Positions 53,679-62,663 are shown, counted from the stretch's first letter. The stretch is 64,000 bases of DNA from Gemmobacter serpentinus (GCF_008973825.1 NZ_WCHR01000006.1:62001-126000), one strand, 5' to 3'. Numbers and translations are program-made. The notes: generated by a model not told the origin, from the sequence alone.

Positions 53679-54000
53679 AGGCTCCTCCCGTTAGGTTGCG
53701 TCAAAGGGGCGGTCGGGTTGGGAATCCCGCCGCCTTGTGGAAGTGTTCTAGAACGCGGCGTCGGGCGCGGCAATCGCTGACTTTGCTGCGTTGGAACAAT
53801 TCGGGGCGCGGTTGCGCTTTGCGTGTGACAGGTGCCACAAGAAATAAGTGGGAAATCAGGCTGGTCCGCACAGGCCAACAGCATGGGGGCTCCATGCGTG
53901 AACCGGGCAGGGGTCCTGGCAGGGGGGCTCTGTGATGTGCTGGACCGGGCCGGTCGCGACGCCCGCAGGTTCCTGTTGCGGCCCCGCCATTGTGGGATAA
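53679..54000. other. ctaD upstream region
   Basis: The region between ctaD and the heptamer array has no gene. A possible ctaD promoter on the minus strand is TTGCCG, 17 bases, TAGAAC (ending about 53746), but it is only a weak match. Otherwise nothing stands out. Confidence 0.35.
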
Positions 54001-54084
54001 TCGGGTCTCGGGTCTCGGGTCTCGGGTCTCGGGTCTCGGGTCTCGGGTCTCGGGTCTCGGGTCTCGGGTCTCGGGTCTCGGGTC
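54001..54084. repeat. 12-copy perfect heptamer array (TCGGGTC)n
   Basis: Twelve uninterrupted copies of the 7-base unit TCGGGTC fill 54001-54084, with one more degenerate copy near 54094-54103 (GGTCTCGGG). The array begins 30 bases after the cytochrome c stop and lies about 322 bases upstream of the ctaD start, both on the minus strand. The perfect uniformity implies recent expansion or ongoing slippage. It is not inside any gene I accept. Confidence 0.95.
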
Positions 54085-54114
54085 CCGAACTTCAGGTCTC
54101 GGGCGGCCAGTGTG

Positions 54115-54531
54115 TCAGGGTGCCAGACTGGCAAGATAGGCCGCCATGTCGTCACCGCCCTTGGCCAGCTTGAAGCTCATCTTGGAGCGCGCTGCCGGCG
54201 CGCCGGTCTGTTCCTTCAGCCAGGCGGTGGGGTCTGCGACATAGGCTGCAAGCAGTGCCTCATCCCAGATCAGGCCTTTGGCGGCGACGGCCTGAAGCGA
54301 CTCACCATAGTCATATCCGGGGGCCGATCCGGCAATGCGGCCGATCACGCCGTAAAGGTTGGGGCCGGTCTTGCCACCCTTCTGGATCTCGGTCCCGTCA
54401 TCGGCGACGATCTGGTGACAGGCGCGGCATTTCTTGAAATCTGCCTCACCCTTGGCCGCATCCCCGGCATGAAGCGGCAGGGCGGCGAGGGCGATGAACA
54501 GCGAAAGTGGCAGGCTTAGGGTGCGGCGCAT
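54115..54531 (-). CDS. soluble class I cytochrome c
   Basis: A 138-residue exported c-type cytochrome. The signal peptide ends LPLHA, the heme site is CRACH (Cys35, Cys38, His39), and a distal Met in SKMSFKLAKGGDD (about residue 118) would be the sixth ligand. The KTGPNLYGVIGR stretch and the size place it with cytochrome c2 or c550, electron carriers between the bc1 complex and oxidase (ctaD is the next gene downstream on this strand). ATG 54531 has AAGGA 8 bases ahead; an extended frame upstream lacks a signal sequence. Confidence 0.9.
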   Translation of the reverse strand: MRRTLSLPLSLFIALAALPLHAGDAAKGEADFKKCRACHQIVADDGTEIQKGGKTGPNLYGVIGRIAGSAPGYDYGESLQAVAAKGLIWDEALLAAYVADPTAWLKEQTGAPAARSKMSFKLAKGGDDMAAYLASLAP

Positions 54532-54686
54532 CGGGTCGGTCCTTGTCTGGCGGATGGCTCGGGACAGCAGGGGAAATATTGGCGCGTATGACAACATATT
54601 TGCCGGGCTGGCGCGCCAAATCCATGGGGCGATGTGTCGCGCCCGATCCGGTGCGCCCGATCTGGCGCGAAGCGCGGCCCCTGGTT

Positions 54687-55352
54687 TCAGCCGCAGCTAT
54701 TGCCGGCATCGACCGTCTGGGCGAAGGTCGCCATCAACGCCGCATCCAGATCCGCCATCGTCACTGGCAGACCCAGATCGACCAGACTGGTCACGCCATG
54801 GTCGCGGATACCACAGGGCACGATCCCATCGAAATGGCCCAGATCCGGCTCCACATTGATGGAAATGCCGTGAAAACTCACCCATTTACGGATCTTGATG
54901 CCAAGGGCCGCAATCTTGTCCTCTGCCACGGAGCCATCCAACATGCGCGGCTTGTCGGGGCGCGGCACCCAGACACCGACCCGGCCGGGCCGGATCTCAC
55001 CCTGCACGTTGAACTCCGCCAGCGCGGCAATCACCCATTTCTCCAGGGCGCGCACGAAGCAGCGCACATCCTGTCCGCGCTTTCGGACATCCAGCATGAC
55101 ATAGACAATGCGCTGCCCCGGCCCGTGATAGGTATACTGTCCTCCGCGCCCGACCTGGATGACGGGAAAGCGGTCGGGGTCCACAAGATCCGCGGCCCGG
55201 GCAGAGGTGCCCGCAGTATAAAGCGGGGGGTGTTCCAGCAGCCAGATCGCCTCATCGGCGGTGCCTGCGGCAATGGCATTGGCGCGGGCCTCCATCGCGG
55301 CCAATGTTTCGGCATAGGGGCTGAGGCCGGGCAGATGGGTCCATTCGACCAT
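54687..55352 (-). CDS. lipB: octanoyl-(acyl carrier protein):protein octanoyltransferase
   Basis: A 221-residue cytoplasmic enzyme that moves octanoate from ACP to lipoyl domains of 2-oxoacid dehydrogenases. The [17 protein letters not shown] segment (about 68-84), the catalytic Lys in [14 protein letters not shown] and the catalytic Cys in [14 protein letters not shown] are all present. Length is normal. ATG 55352 is preceded by GGAG at 7 bases; Met four residues upstream (55364) is a weaker option. It lies 155 bases from the cytochrome c start and is divergent from the peptidoglycan-binding-type gene. Confidence 0.94.
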   Translation of the reverse strand: MVEWTHLPGLSPYAETLAAMEARANAIAAGTADEAIWLLEHPPLYTAGTSARAADLVDPDRFPVIQVGRGGQYTYHGPGQRIVYVMLDVRKRGQDVRCFVRALEKWVIAALAEFNVQGEIRPGRVGVWVPRPDKPRMLDGSVAEDKIAALGIKIRKWVSFHGISINVEPDLGHFDGIVPCGIRDHGVTSLVDLGLPVTMADLDAALMATFAQTVDAGNSCG

Positions 55353-55437
55353 GGCGCGCTCCACGAAAATTCTCGCATTCCCGGCCTGTCATGCTAGGCT
55401 TGACGGGATTGTTCAACGCCTTTTCAGGAGAGATGCC

Positions 55438-56958
55438 ATGAAAGCGTTCACCGCTGCCACCACCTGCGCCCTTGCGGCTGCCCTGACCTTCACTCCGGCT
55501 GAGCCGGTCCGCGCCGATGCGGGCGACGCGATCGCGGGGGCATTGATCGGCGGCATCATCGGCCATGCCATCGCCAAGGATCAGCAAAAGCGCAAGGCAC
55601 AGGCCCCGGCGCGCCGCTCGACCAAGGCCGCAACCAAACCGGCCAAGCCCGCAATCTCCGCCGCACAGCGCGAGGAAAACCGCGAGGTGCAGACGGCGCT
55701 CAATGCCTTTGGCTATGGCGTCGGCACCCCCGATGGATCCATCGGGCCGAAAAGCCGCGCGGCGATTTCGCAGATGCAGGCGACCTTGGGCTATCCGGCC
55801 ACCGGCCAGCTGACGGATTATGAACGCTCGATTCTGGTCACCGCCTATCACCGCTCGGTCGCGGGCGGTCCGGCGGTCAGCCAGATTGTCGGCACCCATC
55901 CGATGGGGATGCGCGGGCTTCTGCTGGTGCAGCGCGATGAAATGGCAGGCCTGCCGACCCAGACCGGCGTGACCGGGTCCAGCATGGGGGCGGCGATGCA
56001 GGCAGCCCCCGCAGCCGCCTTGCCCGCACTTGTCGCCGAACCCGCCCCGGCCCCGGTGGCGCCGACCCCTGCGCCTGTGGCAGCCCCCGCCTTGCCGAGC
56101 TTTGGCGGCACGCTGGTCTCGCTCAGTTCGCATTGCAATGCGGTCTCGCTGAAGACCAATACCAATGGCGGCTTTGCCACGCTGGCCAGCATGTCCGACC
56201 CGGCGCAGGCCCTGTCGGAACAGTTCTGCCTCAGCCGCGCCGCCGCGATCCAGCAGGGCGAGCAGATGGCGCGCGCGGTGCCCGGCGTCACGCCGCAGCA
56301 GGTGGCAGAACAATGCAAGGCCTTTGGTCCGGTGCTGAAGGACAGCGTGATTGCGGTGTCGCTGAAACCCTCGAACGAGGTGCTGGCGCAGGTGTCGCAA
56401 TTCATCGCAGGCTCCGGCATGTCGCCGGCGCAGCTTTCGGGCACCTCGAAGATCTGCCTTGGCGTGGGTTATGCCAGCGATGACATGGATGTGGCGCTTG
56501 GCTCCGCGCTGGTGCTGACCGCATTGGGCGAGGCGGGCTATGCCGCGCTGCCGGGCTTCCACTTGGCCGATGGTATCGGCGCGACCCGTCGCCCCGATCT
56601 GGCGCTTGGCTGGATCGAGCAGGGGCAGGGCGGCGCGCTTGGCGGTGCCTCTGGTCAGGCTGAACTGGTTCACAAGGCGATCTTCGCGCTGAATGGCCGC
56701 AGCGAAGCACCGGCACCTGCCGCGCCGCTGCCGGTGCTGGCCCCCGCCATGCCGGCCCCCGGCACGGTGGTGGAAGCTGCCCCCGCAACCCCGGCCCCGA
56801 TCCAGCAAGCCGCAGCCCCCGCGCCGGTCGCAACCCCGGTGACGACGGTTGCAGCAGCCCCCACCGCCGAGGCACTGGTCGCCCCCGCGCAGCAGCCTGC
56901 CGCGGCGCAAGCCGTGTCGGTGCTGACCGCGCTGCCGCGGCTGATGCTCGGCAACTGA
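55438..56958 (+). CDS. exported peptidoglycan-binding-domain protein with Ala/Pro-rich linkers
   Basis: A 506-residue secreted protein. A signal peptide (about 1-27, ending PVRADA) is followed by a Gly-rich hydrophobic stretch (IAGALIGGIIGHAIAKDQ), as in outer-membrane surface antigen or glycine-zipper proteins. A putative peptidoglycan-binding domain (about 78-145) shows EVQTALNAFGYGVGTPDGSIG and ISQMQATLGYPATGQL. A linker rich in Ala and Pro, a Cys-containing domain (about 220-420; no family recognised) and a second Ala/Pro tail follow. The start ATG has AGGAGAG upstream. It is a probable cell-envelope protein of unknown role. Confidence 0.8.
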   Translation: MKAFTAATTCALAAALTFTPAEPVRADAGDAIAGALIGGIIGHAIAKDQQKRKAQAPARRSTKAATKPAKPAISAAQREENREVQTALNAFGYGVGTPDGSIGPKSRAAISQMQATLGYPATGQLTDYERSILVTAYHRSVAGGPAVSQIVGTHPMGMRGLLLVQRDEMAGLPTQTGVTGSSMGAAMQAAPAAALPALVAEPAPAPVAPTPAPVAAPALPSFGGTLVSLSSHCNAVSLKTNTNGGFATLASMSDPAQALSEQFCLSRAAAIQQGEQMARAVPGVTPQQVAEQCKAFGPVLKDSVIAVSLKPSNEVLAQVSQFIAGSGMSPAQLSGTSKICLGVGYASDDMDVALGSALVLTALGEAGYAALPGFHLADGIGATRRPDLALGWIEQGQGGALGGASGQAELVHKAIFALNGRSEAPAPAAPLPVLAPAMPAPGTVVEAAPATPAPIQQAAAPAPVATPVTTVAAAPTAEALVAPAQQPAAAQAVSVLTALPRLMLGN

Positions 56959-57136
56959 GGGCGCGACGCGCGCGCCATCTTGCGGAAATCCCTGATCTTT
57001 CGCGGGCCATTCCCGGCCCGCGCCTGGGGCGGGATGATCCAGTGAGCCGGGCGCGAAATATTTTGGGGGGCGGGATCAAATCCCCCTTTTCAACCCCGCG
57101 GGGCTGCGCTAGACAGCGCCCACCAAGCCAGATCAT

Positions 57137-57223
57137 GCGGATGTGGCGGAATTGGTAGACGCGCAGCGTTGAGGTCGCTGTGGGGTAACACCCGTGAAGG
57201 TTCGAGTCCTTTCATCCGCACCA
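57137..57223 (+). tRNA. tRNA-Leu (anticodon GAG)
   Basis: A complete class II tRNA with encoded CCA. The acceptor stem is GCGGATG / CATCCGC (57137-57143, 57213-57219), discriminator A at 57220 and CCA at 57221-57223. The anticodon stem CAGCG / CGCTG encloses TTGAGGT, anticodon GAG at 57171-57173. A variable arm (TGGGGTAACACCCG) and TTCGAGTC in the T-arm are typical of tRNA-Leu. It reads CUC and CUU codons. A terminator follows. Confidence 0.97.
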
Positions 57224-57236
57224 TATCTGAGAAAGA

Positions 57237-57266
57237 AACCCCGGTTTTGCCGGGGTTTTTTCTTTT
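57237..57266 (+). terminator. terminator after tRNA-Leu
   Basis: An 8-base stem (AACCCCGG / CCGGGGTT) with a TTTTG loop is followed by TTTTCTTTTT, 14 bases after the tRNA CCA end. Confidence 0.92.
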
Positions 57267-57856
57267 TCGATCATGCCCGGCCCGCCAGGTAGCCGCCAAG
57301 GTCCACAGCCGGTCGCGCCATGTCGCCGCTATGGCATCGAGCATGGCGGGGATAATGATATCCGATCCCATCGCGAGCGCATGATCGCGCGCTGCTCTGC
57401 GCCAGTGCAACCCATGCCGGGCACAACGGCGGTATAAGACGGCTGGCCGATCATGGTAGCGCATCGCGGATGCGGGGTGGGGGCCGCTTCCCGCCATTGC
57501 AGATGCTGCCGGGCACAACCGACCCCGAATCCACCCGCGCCGTTTTGTCCTGCCAGACACCCACGCCGCGCCCAAAAAACGGGCGCGTGCAAAAATCTTC
57601 GTCGAAGATTTTGGCACCTGCCCGTGGTGAAGGCACCGAAGTTGATGGTTCTGCGTGGGGGAGTGGACGATAGATCTGCCGTTTTTGATCAAAATAGCGT
57701 CGTAATTCACGCGATCCGGCGCGGGAATCAAGGCGGCGTTCGCCGAGCGGCGGCATTCATCGGTGGCCCGAGATCGGCGTTGCAATACGCCAAAGCATCC
57801 GCTTTAGTCGAGGCAAGAACAGTGCAGGACACCTGCCGCAGCACGGGGAGACCGGG
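57267..57856. other. 590-base region between tRNA-Leu and the polyamine importer genes
   Basis: No gene can be supported. On the minus strand an open stretch around 57260-57465 could encode a short basic peptide, but it has no ribosome binding site and no family I recognise; it might be a decayed gene. A TCGTCGA palindrome (copy 3 of the TCGACGA family) is at 57592-57612. I do not see a clear promoter for the importer operon. Confidence 0.5.
57592..57612. repeat. TCGACGA-centred palindrome, copy 3 (inverted)
   Basis: Perfect 10-base arms AAAATCTTCG and CGAAGATTTT flank a single T, which is an A on the other strand as in copies 1 and 2. GTGC before and GGCAC after extend the symmetry to some extent. 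Confidence 0.7.
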
Positions 57857-58960
57857 GTGACGTCAGCGACCCTCCACGACGATTTCGTCGTCTTTGACCA
57901 TGTCCAGAAAAGCTATGATGGCACCTCTCTGGTCGTGAAGGATCTCAATCTGAAGATCGGCAAGGGCGAGTTCCTGACCATGCTCGGGCCCTCGGGGTCG
58001 GGCAAGACCACCTGCCTGATGATGCTGGCCGGGTTCGAGACGGCGACCCATGGCGAGATCCGGCTGGAAGGGCGCAACATCAACCTCGTGCCGCCGCATA
58101 AGCGCGGCATCGGCATGGTGTTCCAGAATTACGCGCTGTTTCCGCATATGACGGTGGGCGAGAACCTGGCCTTTCCGCTGGAAGTGCGCGGCATGGGCAA
58201 GGATGAGCGCGAGACGAAGATCAAGCGTGCGCTTGATATGGTGCAGATGGGGGCCTTTGCCAATCGCCGCCCGGCACAGCTTTCCGGCGGGCAGCAGCAG
58301 CGCATCGCACTGGCGCGCGCGCTGGTCTTCGATCCGGCGCTGGTCCTGATGGATGAGCCGCTTGGCGCGCTCGACAAGCAGTTGCGCGAACATATGCAGT
58401 TCGAGATCAAGCACCTGCATGAATCGCTTGGCATCACCGTGGTCTATGTGACCCATGATCAGGGCGAGGCGCTGACCATGTCGGACCGCGTGGCCGTCTT
58501 CAACGATGGCCGCATCCAGCAACTGGCCCCGCCCGCCGATCTTTACGAGCGCCCCGAAAACAGTTTCGTTGCCCAGTTCATTGGCGAAAACAACAAGTTG
58601 CAAGGCGTCATTGAGGAACTGGACGGCGGCCGCGCCGTGGTGCGCCTGGCCACCGGCGAGCTGATCGATGCAACCGCGGTCAATATCCGCGAAAAAGGCC
58701 AGCAGACCCTGGTCTCGATCCGCCCGGAACGGGTGGAGTTCAAGCCCGAGCTGATGCCGCCCGGCGCGCATATGCTCGATGCCGAGGTGCTGGAGGTGAT
58801 TTACATGGGGGATATCTTGCGCACCCGGATGCGGGTCGCGGGAACGGATGATTTTGTGCTCAAATGCCGCAACACGCTGGGTCAGACCCGGTTCGCGGCG
58901 GGCGAGCGCATCAGGGTGGGCTGGCATCCCGAAGATGCCCGCGCGCTGGACGTGATCTGA
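57857..58960 (+). CDS. potA: polyamine-type ABC importer ATPase (PotA-like)
   Basis: A 367-residue ATP-binding subunit: Walker A GPSGSGKTT (about 44-52), Q-loop VFQNYALFPHMTV, signature LSGGQQQRIALARAL, Walker B LVLMDEPLGALD and H-loop YVTHDQGEAL. A C-terminal TOBE domain (about 280-365; VSIRPERVEF, MGDILRTRM) marks the PotA/FbpC group. The start is a GTG at 57857 with GGGGAG before it. It is the first of four rightward genes (ATPase, binding protein, two permeases) that make up a spermidine/putrescine-type importer; related compounds such as other cations or amino-acid derivatives are possible. Confidence 0.9.
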   Translation: MTSATLHDDFVVFDHVQKSYDGTSLVVKDLNLKIGKGEFLTMLGPSGSGKTTCLMMLAGFETATHGEIRLEGRNINLVPPHKRGIGMVFQNYALFPHMTVGENLAFPLEVRGMGKDERETKIKRALDMVQMGAFANRRPAQLSGGQQQRIALARALVFDPALVLMDEPLGALDKQLREHMQFEIKHLHESLGITVVYVTHDQGEALTMSDRVAVFNDGRIQQLAPPADLYERPENSFVAQFIGENNKLQGVIEELDGGRAVVRLATGELIDATAVNIREKGQQTLVSIRPERVEFKPELMPPGAHMLDAEVLEVIYMGDILRTRMRVAGTDDFVLKCRNTLGQTRFAAGERIRVGWHPEDARALDVI

Positions 58961-59057
58961 TGCCGCGCGGCCCCTGTGGGGCTGCGCCTGTGCATGGATG
59001 GAGGACGGCCCGGATCAACAGGGCCGCGACAAATGGATCAACACGGGAGATTTCCGA

Positions 59058-60137
59058 ATGAAGAAGATGCTTGTTCTGACCACCGCGCTCGGCGGTCTGG
59101 CCGTTCCGGCCATGGCGCAGGAGATCACGGTGATGGGCTGGGGCGGGGCCTATAGCGCCAGCCAGGTCGAGGCCTATCACAAACCCTTCGCCGAAAAGAC
59201 CGGCACCAAGGTCGTCTCCGTCGATGCCGATAACCCGGCGACCCCGATCAAGGCGCAGGTCTCGGCCGGGAACGTCACGGTTGACGTGGCCAGCGTCGAG
59301 ATTGCCGATGCGGTGCGTCTGTGCGACGAGGGCATGATCATCCCGATCGATGCCGCCAGCCTGCCTGCGGGCGTTGATGGTGTGGCCGCCGTTGATGACT
59401 TCATCGAGGGCACCCTGACCGAATGCATGATCCCGACCGATATCTTCTCGACCATTGTGGCCTTTGATGCCTCGAAATTCCCCGAAGGGGCAGCACCTGC
59501 CACCATCGCGGACTTCTTTGATACCGCCAAATTCCCCGGCAAGCGCGGGCTGAAGAAAGGCGCGAAGGCCACGCTGGAAATGGCACTGATGGCGGACGGC
59601 GTGCCCGCGGCTGATGTCTATGCCACGCTGGAAACCCCGGAAGGTCTGGATCGCGCCTTCGCGAAACTCGACAGCATCAAGAAGGATGCGGTGTTCTGGG
59701 AAGCCGGGGCGCAGCCGCCGCAACTGCTGGCGGATGGCGAAGTGTCGATGACCATGGGCTGGAACGGCCGGATCTACAACGCCGCCGTGCAGGACAACAA
59801 GCCGTTCAAGATCATCTGGGACGGTCAGGTCTTCGAATGGGAAGGCTATGTGATCCCGAAAGGCGCGCCCAACGAGGCGACCGCGCTGGAGTTTGTGAAA
59901 TTTGCAACCTCCTCCGAACCGCTCGCCAAGGCCGCCGAACACATCAGCTATGGCCCGCCGCGCAAATCCTCGGCCCCGCTGGTCGGCAATGTCTTCGGCA
60001 CAGATGTGCCGATGTCGCCGAACCTGCCGACCTCGCCCGAGAACATGACCAATGCGCTGGCCTCCTCGCTTGATTTCTGGGTCGATCGTGACTCGGAACT
60101 GAACGAGCGGTTCAACGCCTGGCTCTCGGCCAACTGA
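59058..60137 (+). CDS. polyamine-type periplasmic binding protein (PotD/PotF-like)
   Basis: A 359-residue exported protein with a short signal peptide (MKKMLVLTTALGGLAVPAMA). The mature part begins QEITVMGWGGAYSASQVEAYH and belongs to the PotD/PotF-type solute-binding proteins. DVASVEIADAVRLCDEGMIIPI and YVIPKGAPNEATALEFVKF are typical. The ATG at 59058 follows GGGAGA. It lies 97 bases after the ATPase gene. The ligand-site residues cannot be judged with confidence from sequence alone, so spermidine/putrescine is a family-level assignment. Confidence 0.88.
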   Translation: MKKMLVLTTALGGLAVPAMAQEITVMGWGGAYSASQVEAYHKPFAEKTGTKVVSVDADNPATPIKAQVSAGNVTVDVASVEIADAVRLCDEGMIIPIDAASLPAGVDGVAAVDDFIEGTLTECMIPTDIFSTIVAFDASKFPEGAAPATIADFFDTAKFPGKRGLKKGAKATLEMALMADGVPAADVYATLETPEGLDRAFAKLDSIKKDAVFWEAGAQPPQLLADGEVSMTMGWNGRIYNAAVQDNKPFKIIWDGQVFEWEGYVIPKGAPNEATALEFVKFATSSEPLAKAAEHISYGPPRKSSAPLVGNVFGTDVPMSPNLPTSPENMTNALASSLDFWVDRDSELNERFNAWLSAN

Positions 60138-60306
60138 ACTGATGCTGCGGGGCCGGGGGCATGTGCCTGTCCGGCCTCGCGCGCCGGTTCGCCTGCGGGT
60201 CGTTTTGTGCCCGTCGATGTGACCGGGCGCAAGATGGCCTCCACCCTGCAAGGGGTGGCAGCCGATCCGCGCAAGACCTGATTGCAAGACCCATGAAGGA
60301 CCGCCG

Positions 60307-61548
60307 ATGAGCGATGCCCCCCTCACCACTTCCGATGGCCGCCCGCTGAAGGCGGCGCTGGCGCAAGCGCAAGCGCGGGCCCGGCGCCGGGCCTTCCTGC
60401 TGGTGGCACCGCTGCTGTTGTTCGTGGTGATTACCTTCATCCTGCCCATCGGGCAGATGCTGCAACGCTCAATCTATCATGACGGCTTCTCCAGCGCCGC
60501 GCCCGCGCTTCAGGCCTGGTTCGAGGCCAATCCGCCCGGCACCGCCCCCGATGAGGCGGCCTATGCCGCCCTTGCCGCCGACTTGCAACTGATGAAGGCC
60601 AATCGCACGGCAGGCGAGGCGGGGACCCGGGTCAATTACACTCTGCCCGGCACGAGGTCGCTGTTCACATCCTCGGCGCGCGGTGCCGACAAGCTGGAGC
60701 CGCCCTTCCGCGAGGCATTGCTGGCTGAAAACGCCAAATGGGGCGATCCGCTGGTCTGGGAGGCGATGCGTTCCGCCGCCTCGCCCTGGACCTCGGATTT
60801 CTATCTGGTTGCAACCGACATGCAGCGCACCGCCGATGGCGGGGTGGAGCGTGTGCCGGAAAAGGAACGGATCTATCTGAAACTGTTCGGCACCACCTTC
60901 ATGCTGTCCGCCGTCATTACCGGGGTCTGCCTGCTGCTGGCCTTTCCGATCGCCCATCTGCTGGCGACGCTGCCAGCCTCGCGCGCCAATCTGCTGATGA
61001 TCCTCGTGCTGCTGCCATTCTGGACCTCGCTCCTGGTGCGGACCTCAAGCTGGATCGTGCTGTTGCAGGGACAGGGGGTGGTGAACAATGTCCTCGTCTC
61101 GGCCCGGCTGGTCGATGATGGCGCGCGCTGGCAGATGATCTATAACATGACCGGCACCATCATCGTGATGACGCATATTCTGCTGCCCTTCATGGTGCTG
61201 CCGCTGTATTCGGTGATGCGGACGATCAAGCCGGCCTATGCCCGCGCCGCGCGCAGCCTTGGCGCCACGAGCTGGACCACCTTCCGCCGCATCTACCTGC
61301 CGCAGACCTTGCCGGGGATCGCCGCAGGCGCGCTGCTCGTGTTCATTCTGGCGGTCGGCTATTACATCACCCCGGCGCTGGTGGGCGGTGCAGATGGTCA
61401 GCTGTTCTCGAACCTGATCCAGTTCCATATGTCGAAATCCAACTGGTCGGTCGCCGCCGCCCTTGCGGGCATGCTGCTGGCCGGGGTGCTGGTGCTTTAC
61501 TGGCTCTATGATCGTCTTGTCGGCATCGACAAGCTGAAACTCGGCTGA
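60307..61548 (+). CDS. potB: polyamine-type ABC permease 1 (PotB-like) with a large periplasmic insert
   Basis: A 413-residue permease, about 120 residues longer than E. coli PotB (275-317). The extra length is a periplasmic segment between helix 1 (about 30-55) and helix 2 (about 205), rich in Ala, Pro and Asp. The remaining five helices and the EAA docking loop (ARAARSLGATSWTTFRRIYL) are normal. It follows the binding protein by 169 bases. The first helix is preceded by an Ala/Arg-rich cytoplasmic start (AQAQARARRRAFLLVAP). Confidence 0.88.
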   Translation: MSDAPLTTSDGRPLKAALAQAQARARRRAFLLVAPLLLFVVITFILPIGQMLQRSIYHDGFSSAAPALQAWFEANPPGTAPDEAAYAALAADLQLMKANRTAGEAGTRVNYTLPGTRSLFTSSARGADKLEPPFREALLAENAKWGDPLVWEAMRSAASPWTSDFYLVATDMQRTADGGVERVPEKERIYLKLFGTTFMLSAVITGVCLLLAFPIAHLLATLPASRANLLMILVLLPFWTSLLVRTSSWIVLLQGQGVVNNVLVSARLVDDGARWQMIYNMTGTIIVMTHILLPFMVLPLYSVMRTIKPAYARAARSLGATSWTTFRRIYLPQTLPGIAAGALLVFILAVGYYITPALVGGADGQLFSNLIQFHMSKSNWSVAAALAGMLLAGVLVLYWLYDRLVGIDKLKLG

Positions 61549-61586
61549 TCCAAAGCGGGCAGGGGCACCAGATGCGCTACCTGCCC

Positions 61587-61632
61587 ATCATCTGTTCCCA
61601 AATATCCCGGGGGTCCGGGGGCTGGCCCCCGG
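61587..61632 (-). repeat. hairpin + GATATTTGGGAACAGATGA element, copy B, inside an operon
   Basis: In the minus orientation: CCGGGGG-CCAG-CCCCCGG, then ACCCCCGGGATATTTGGG and AACAGATGATG. The hairpin has the same 18 bases as copy A at 17.2 kb. It lies in the 160-base gap between the two polyamine permease genes, 39 bases after the first stop. Confidence 0.8.
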
Positions 61633-61708
61633 TCCTCGCAGCCACCCGACGAGACGCCCCAGACCCGCCGCAGTTGCATCTTGCGCGCCGTTCCAAGGAG
61701 AGACCCCG

Positions 61709-62647
61709 ATGGCCCTTCCCGCCTATGCCGACCCGCTGGAGCGCATCTGGTATTACACCTATCTGACGATCTGCACGCTGATCTTCCTGTTCCTGATTGC
61801 GCCGATCCTGATCATCATGCCGCTCAGCTTCAACGCCGAGCCGTATTTTACCTTTACTGAAAAGATGCTGACCCTCGATCCCGATGGCTACAGCCTGCGC
61901 TGGTATGACCTGCTGCTGACCTTCGGGATGCAGGCACCGGATGTCGCGCGCGATGGCGGCTGGTGGTCGGATGTCTGGCGCAATGCGACCTGGGTGCAGG
62001 CGGCAAAGAATTCGGTCATCATCGGTTTCTGGTCGACGATTGTGGCAACCGTGCTTGGCACGCTGGCGGCGCTTGGCCTGTCGCGCAACGAGATGCCCTA
62101 TCGCCGGTTGATCATGGCGATCCTGATCTCGCCGATGATCGTGCCGATCATCATCATCGCGACAGGGCTGTTCTTCTTCTATTCCAGCCCCTGTGGCGTG
62201 GTGGGTCTGGATTGCGGGCGGCTGACCTCGACCTATACCGGGGTGGTGCTGGCCCATGCGACGCTGGGCATTCCCTTCGTCATCATCACGGTGACCGCGA
62301 CGCTGATCGGGTTCGACCAGTCGCTGAGCCGGGCCGCGGCATCGCTCGGGGCCTCGCCCAGCCGGACCTTCTTCAAGGTGATGCTGCCGCTGATCCTGCC
62401 GGGCGTGGTGTCTGGCGCATTGTTTGCCTTTGTCACCTCGTTTGACGAGGTGGTGGCGGTGCTGTTCATCGCGGGGCCTGAGCAACAGACCATCCCGCGC
62501 CAGATGTGGAATGGCATCCGCGAGGCGATCAGCCCGGCGATCCTGTCGGTCGCGACAATCCTTGTCATCATTTCCATCGCGCTTCTGGCGACAGTCGAGC
62601 TGCTGCGCCGCCGGTCAGAGCGGATCCGGGGCGTGACACCGCAGTAA
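61709..62647 (+). CDS. potC: polyamine-type ABC permease 2 (PotC-like)
   Basis: A 312-residue permease with six hydrophobic helices. The N-terminal YYTYLTICTLIFLFLIAPIL helix, the EAA loop LSRAAASLGASPSRTFFKVM and the end RRRSERIRG are typical of PotC-type proteins. A loop of about 35 residues (YLRWYDLLLT-like, GMQAPDVARDGGWWSDVW) lies between helix 1 and helix 2. AAGGAGA precedes the start. The 160-base gap from the first permease holds a repeat element, so expression may need a second start or read-through. A 23-base hairpin follows. Confidence 0.89.
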   Translation: MALPAYADPLERIWYYTYLTICTLIFLFLIAPILIIMPLSFNAEPYFTFTEKMLTLDPDGYSLRWYDLLLTFGMQAPDVARDGGWWSDVWRNATWVQAAKNSVIIGFWSTIVATVLGTLAALGLSRNEMPYRRLIMAILISPMIVPIIIIATGLFFFYSSPCGVVGLDCGRLTSTYTGVVLAHATLGIPFVIITVTATLIGFDQSLSRAAASLGASPSRTFFKVMLPLILPGVVSGALFAFVTSFDEVVAVLFIAGPEQQTIPRQMWNGIREAISPAILSVATILVIISIALLATVELLRRRSERIRGVTPQ

Positions 62648-62663
62648 AGCGCCTCAAGAGAGT

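Noticed and set aside
54001-54084. CRISPR array
   Set aside because: The unit is 7 bases without spacers; it is a simple tandem repeat and no cas gene is nearby.
57090-57785. Minus-strand open frame over tRNA-Leu containing MKGLEPSR
   Set aside because: The C-terminal part is the antisense translation of the tRNA-Leu gene, a well-known spurious product in databases. The rest has no ribosome binding site or family.
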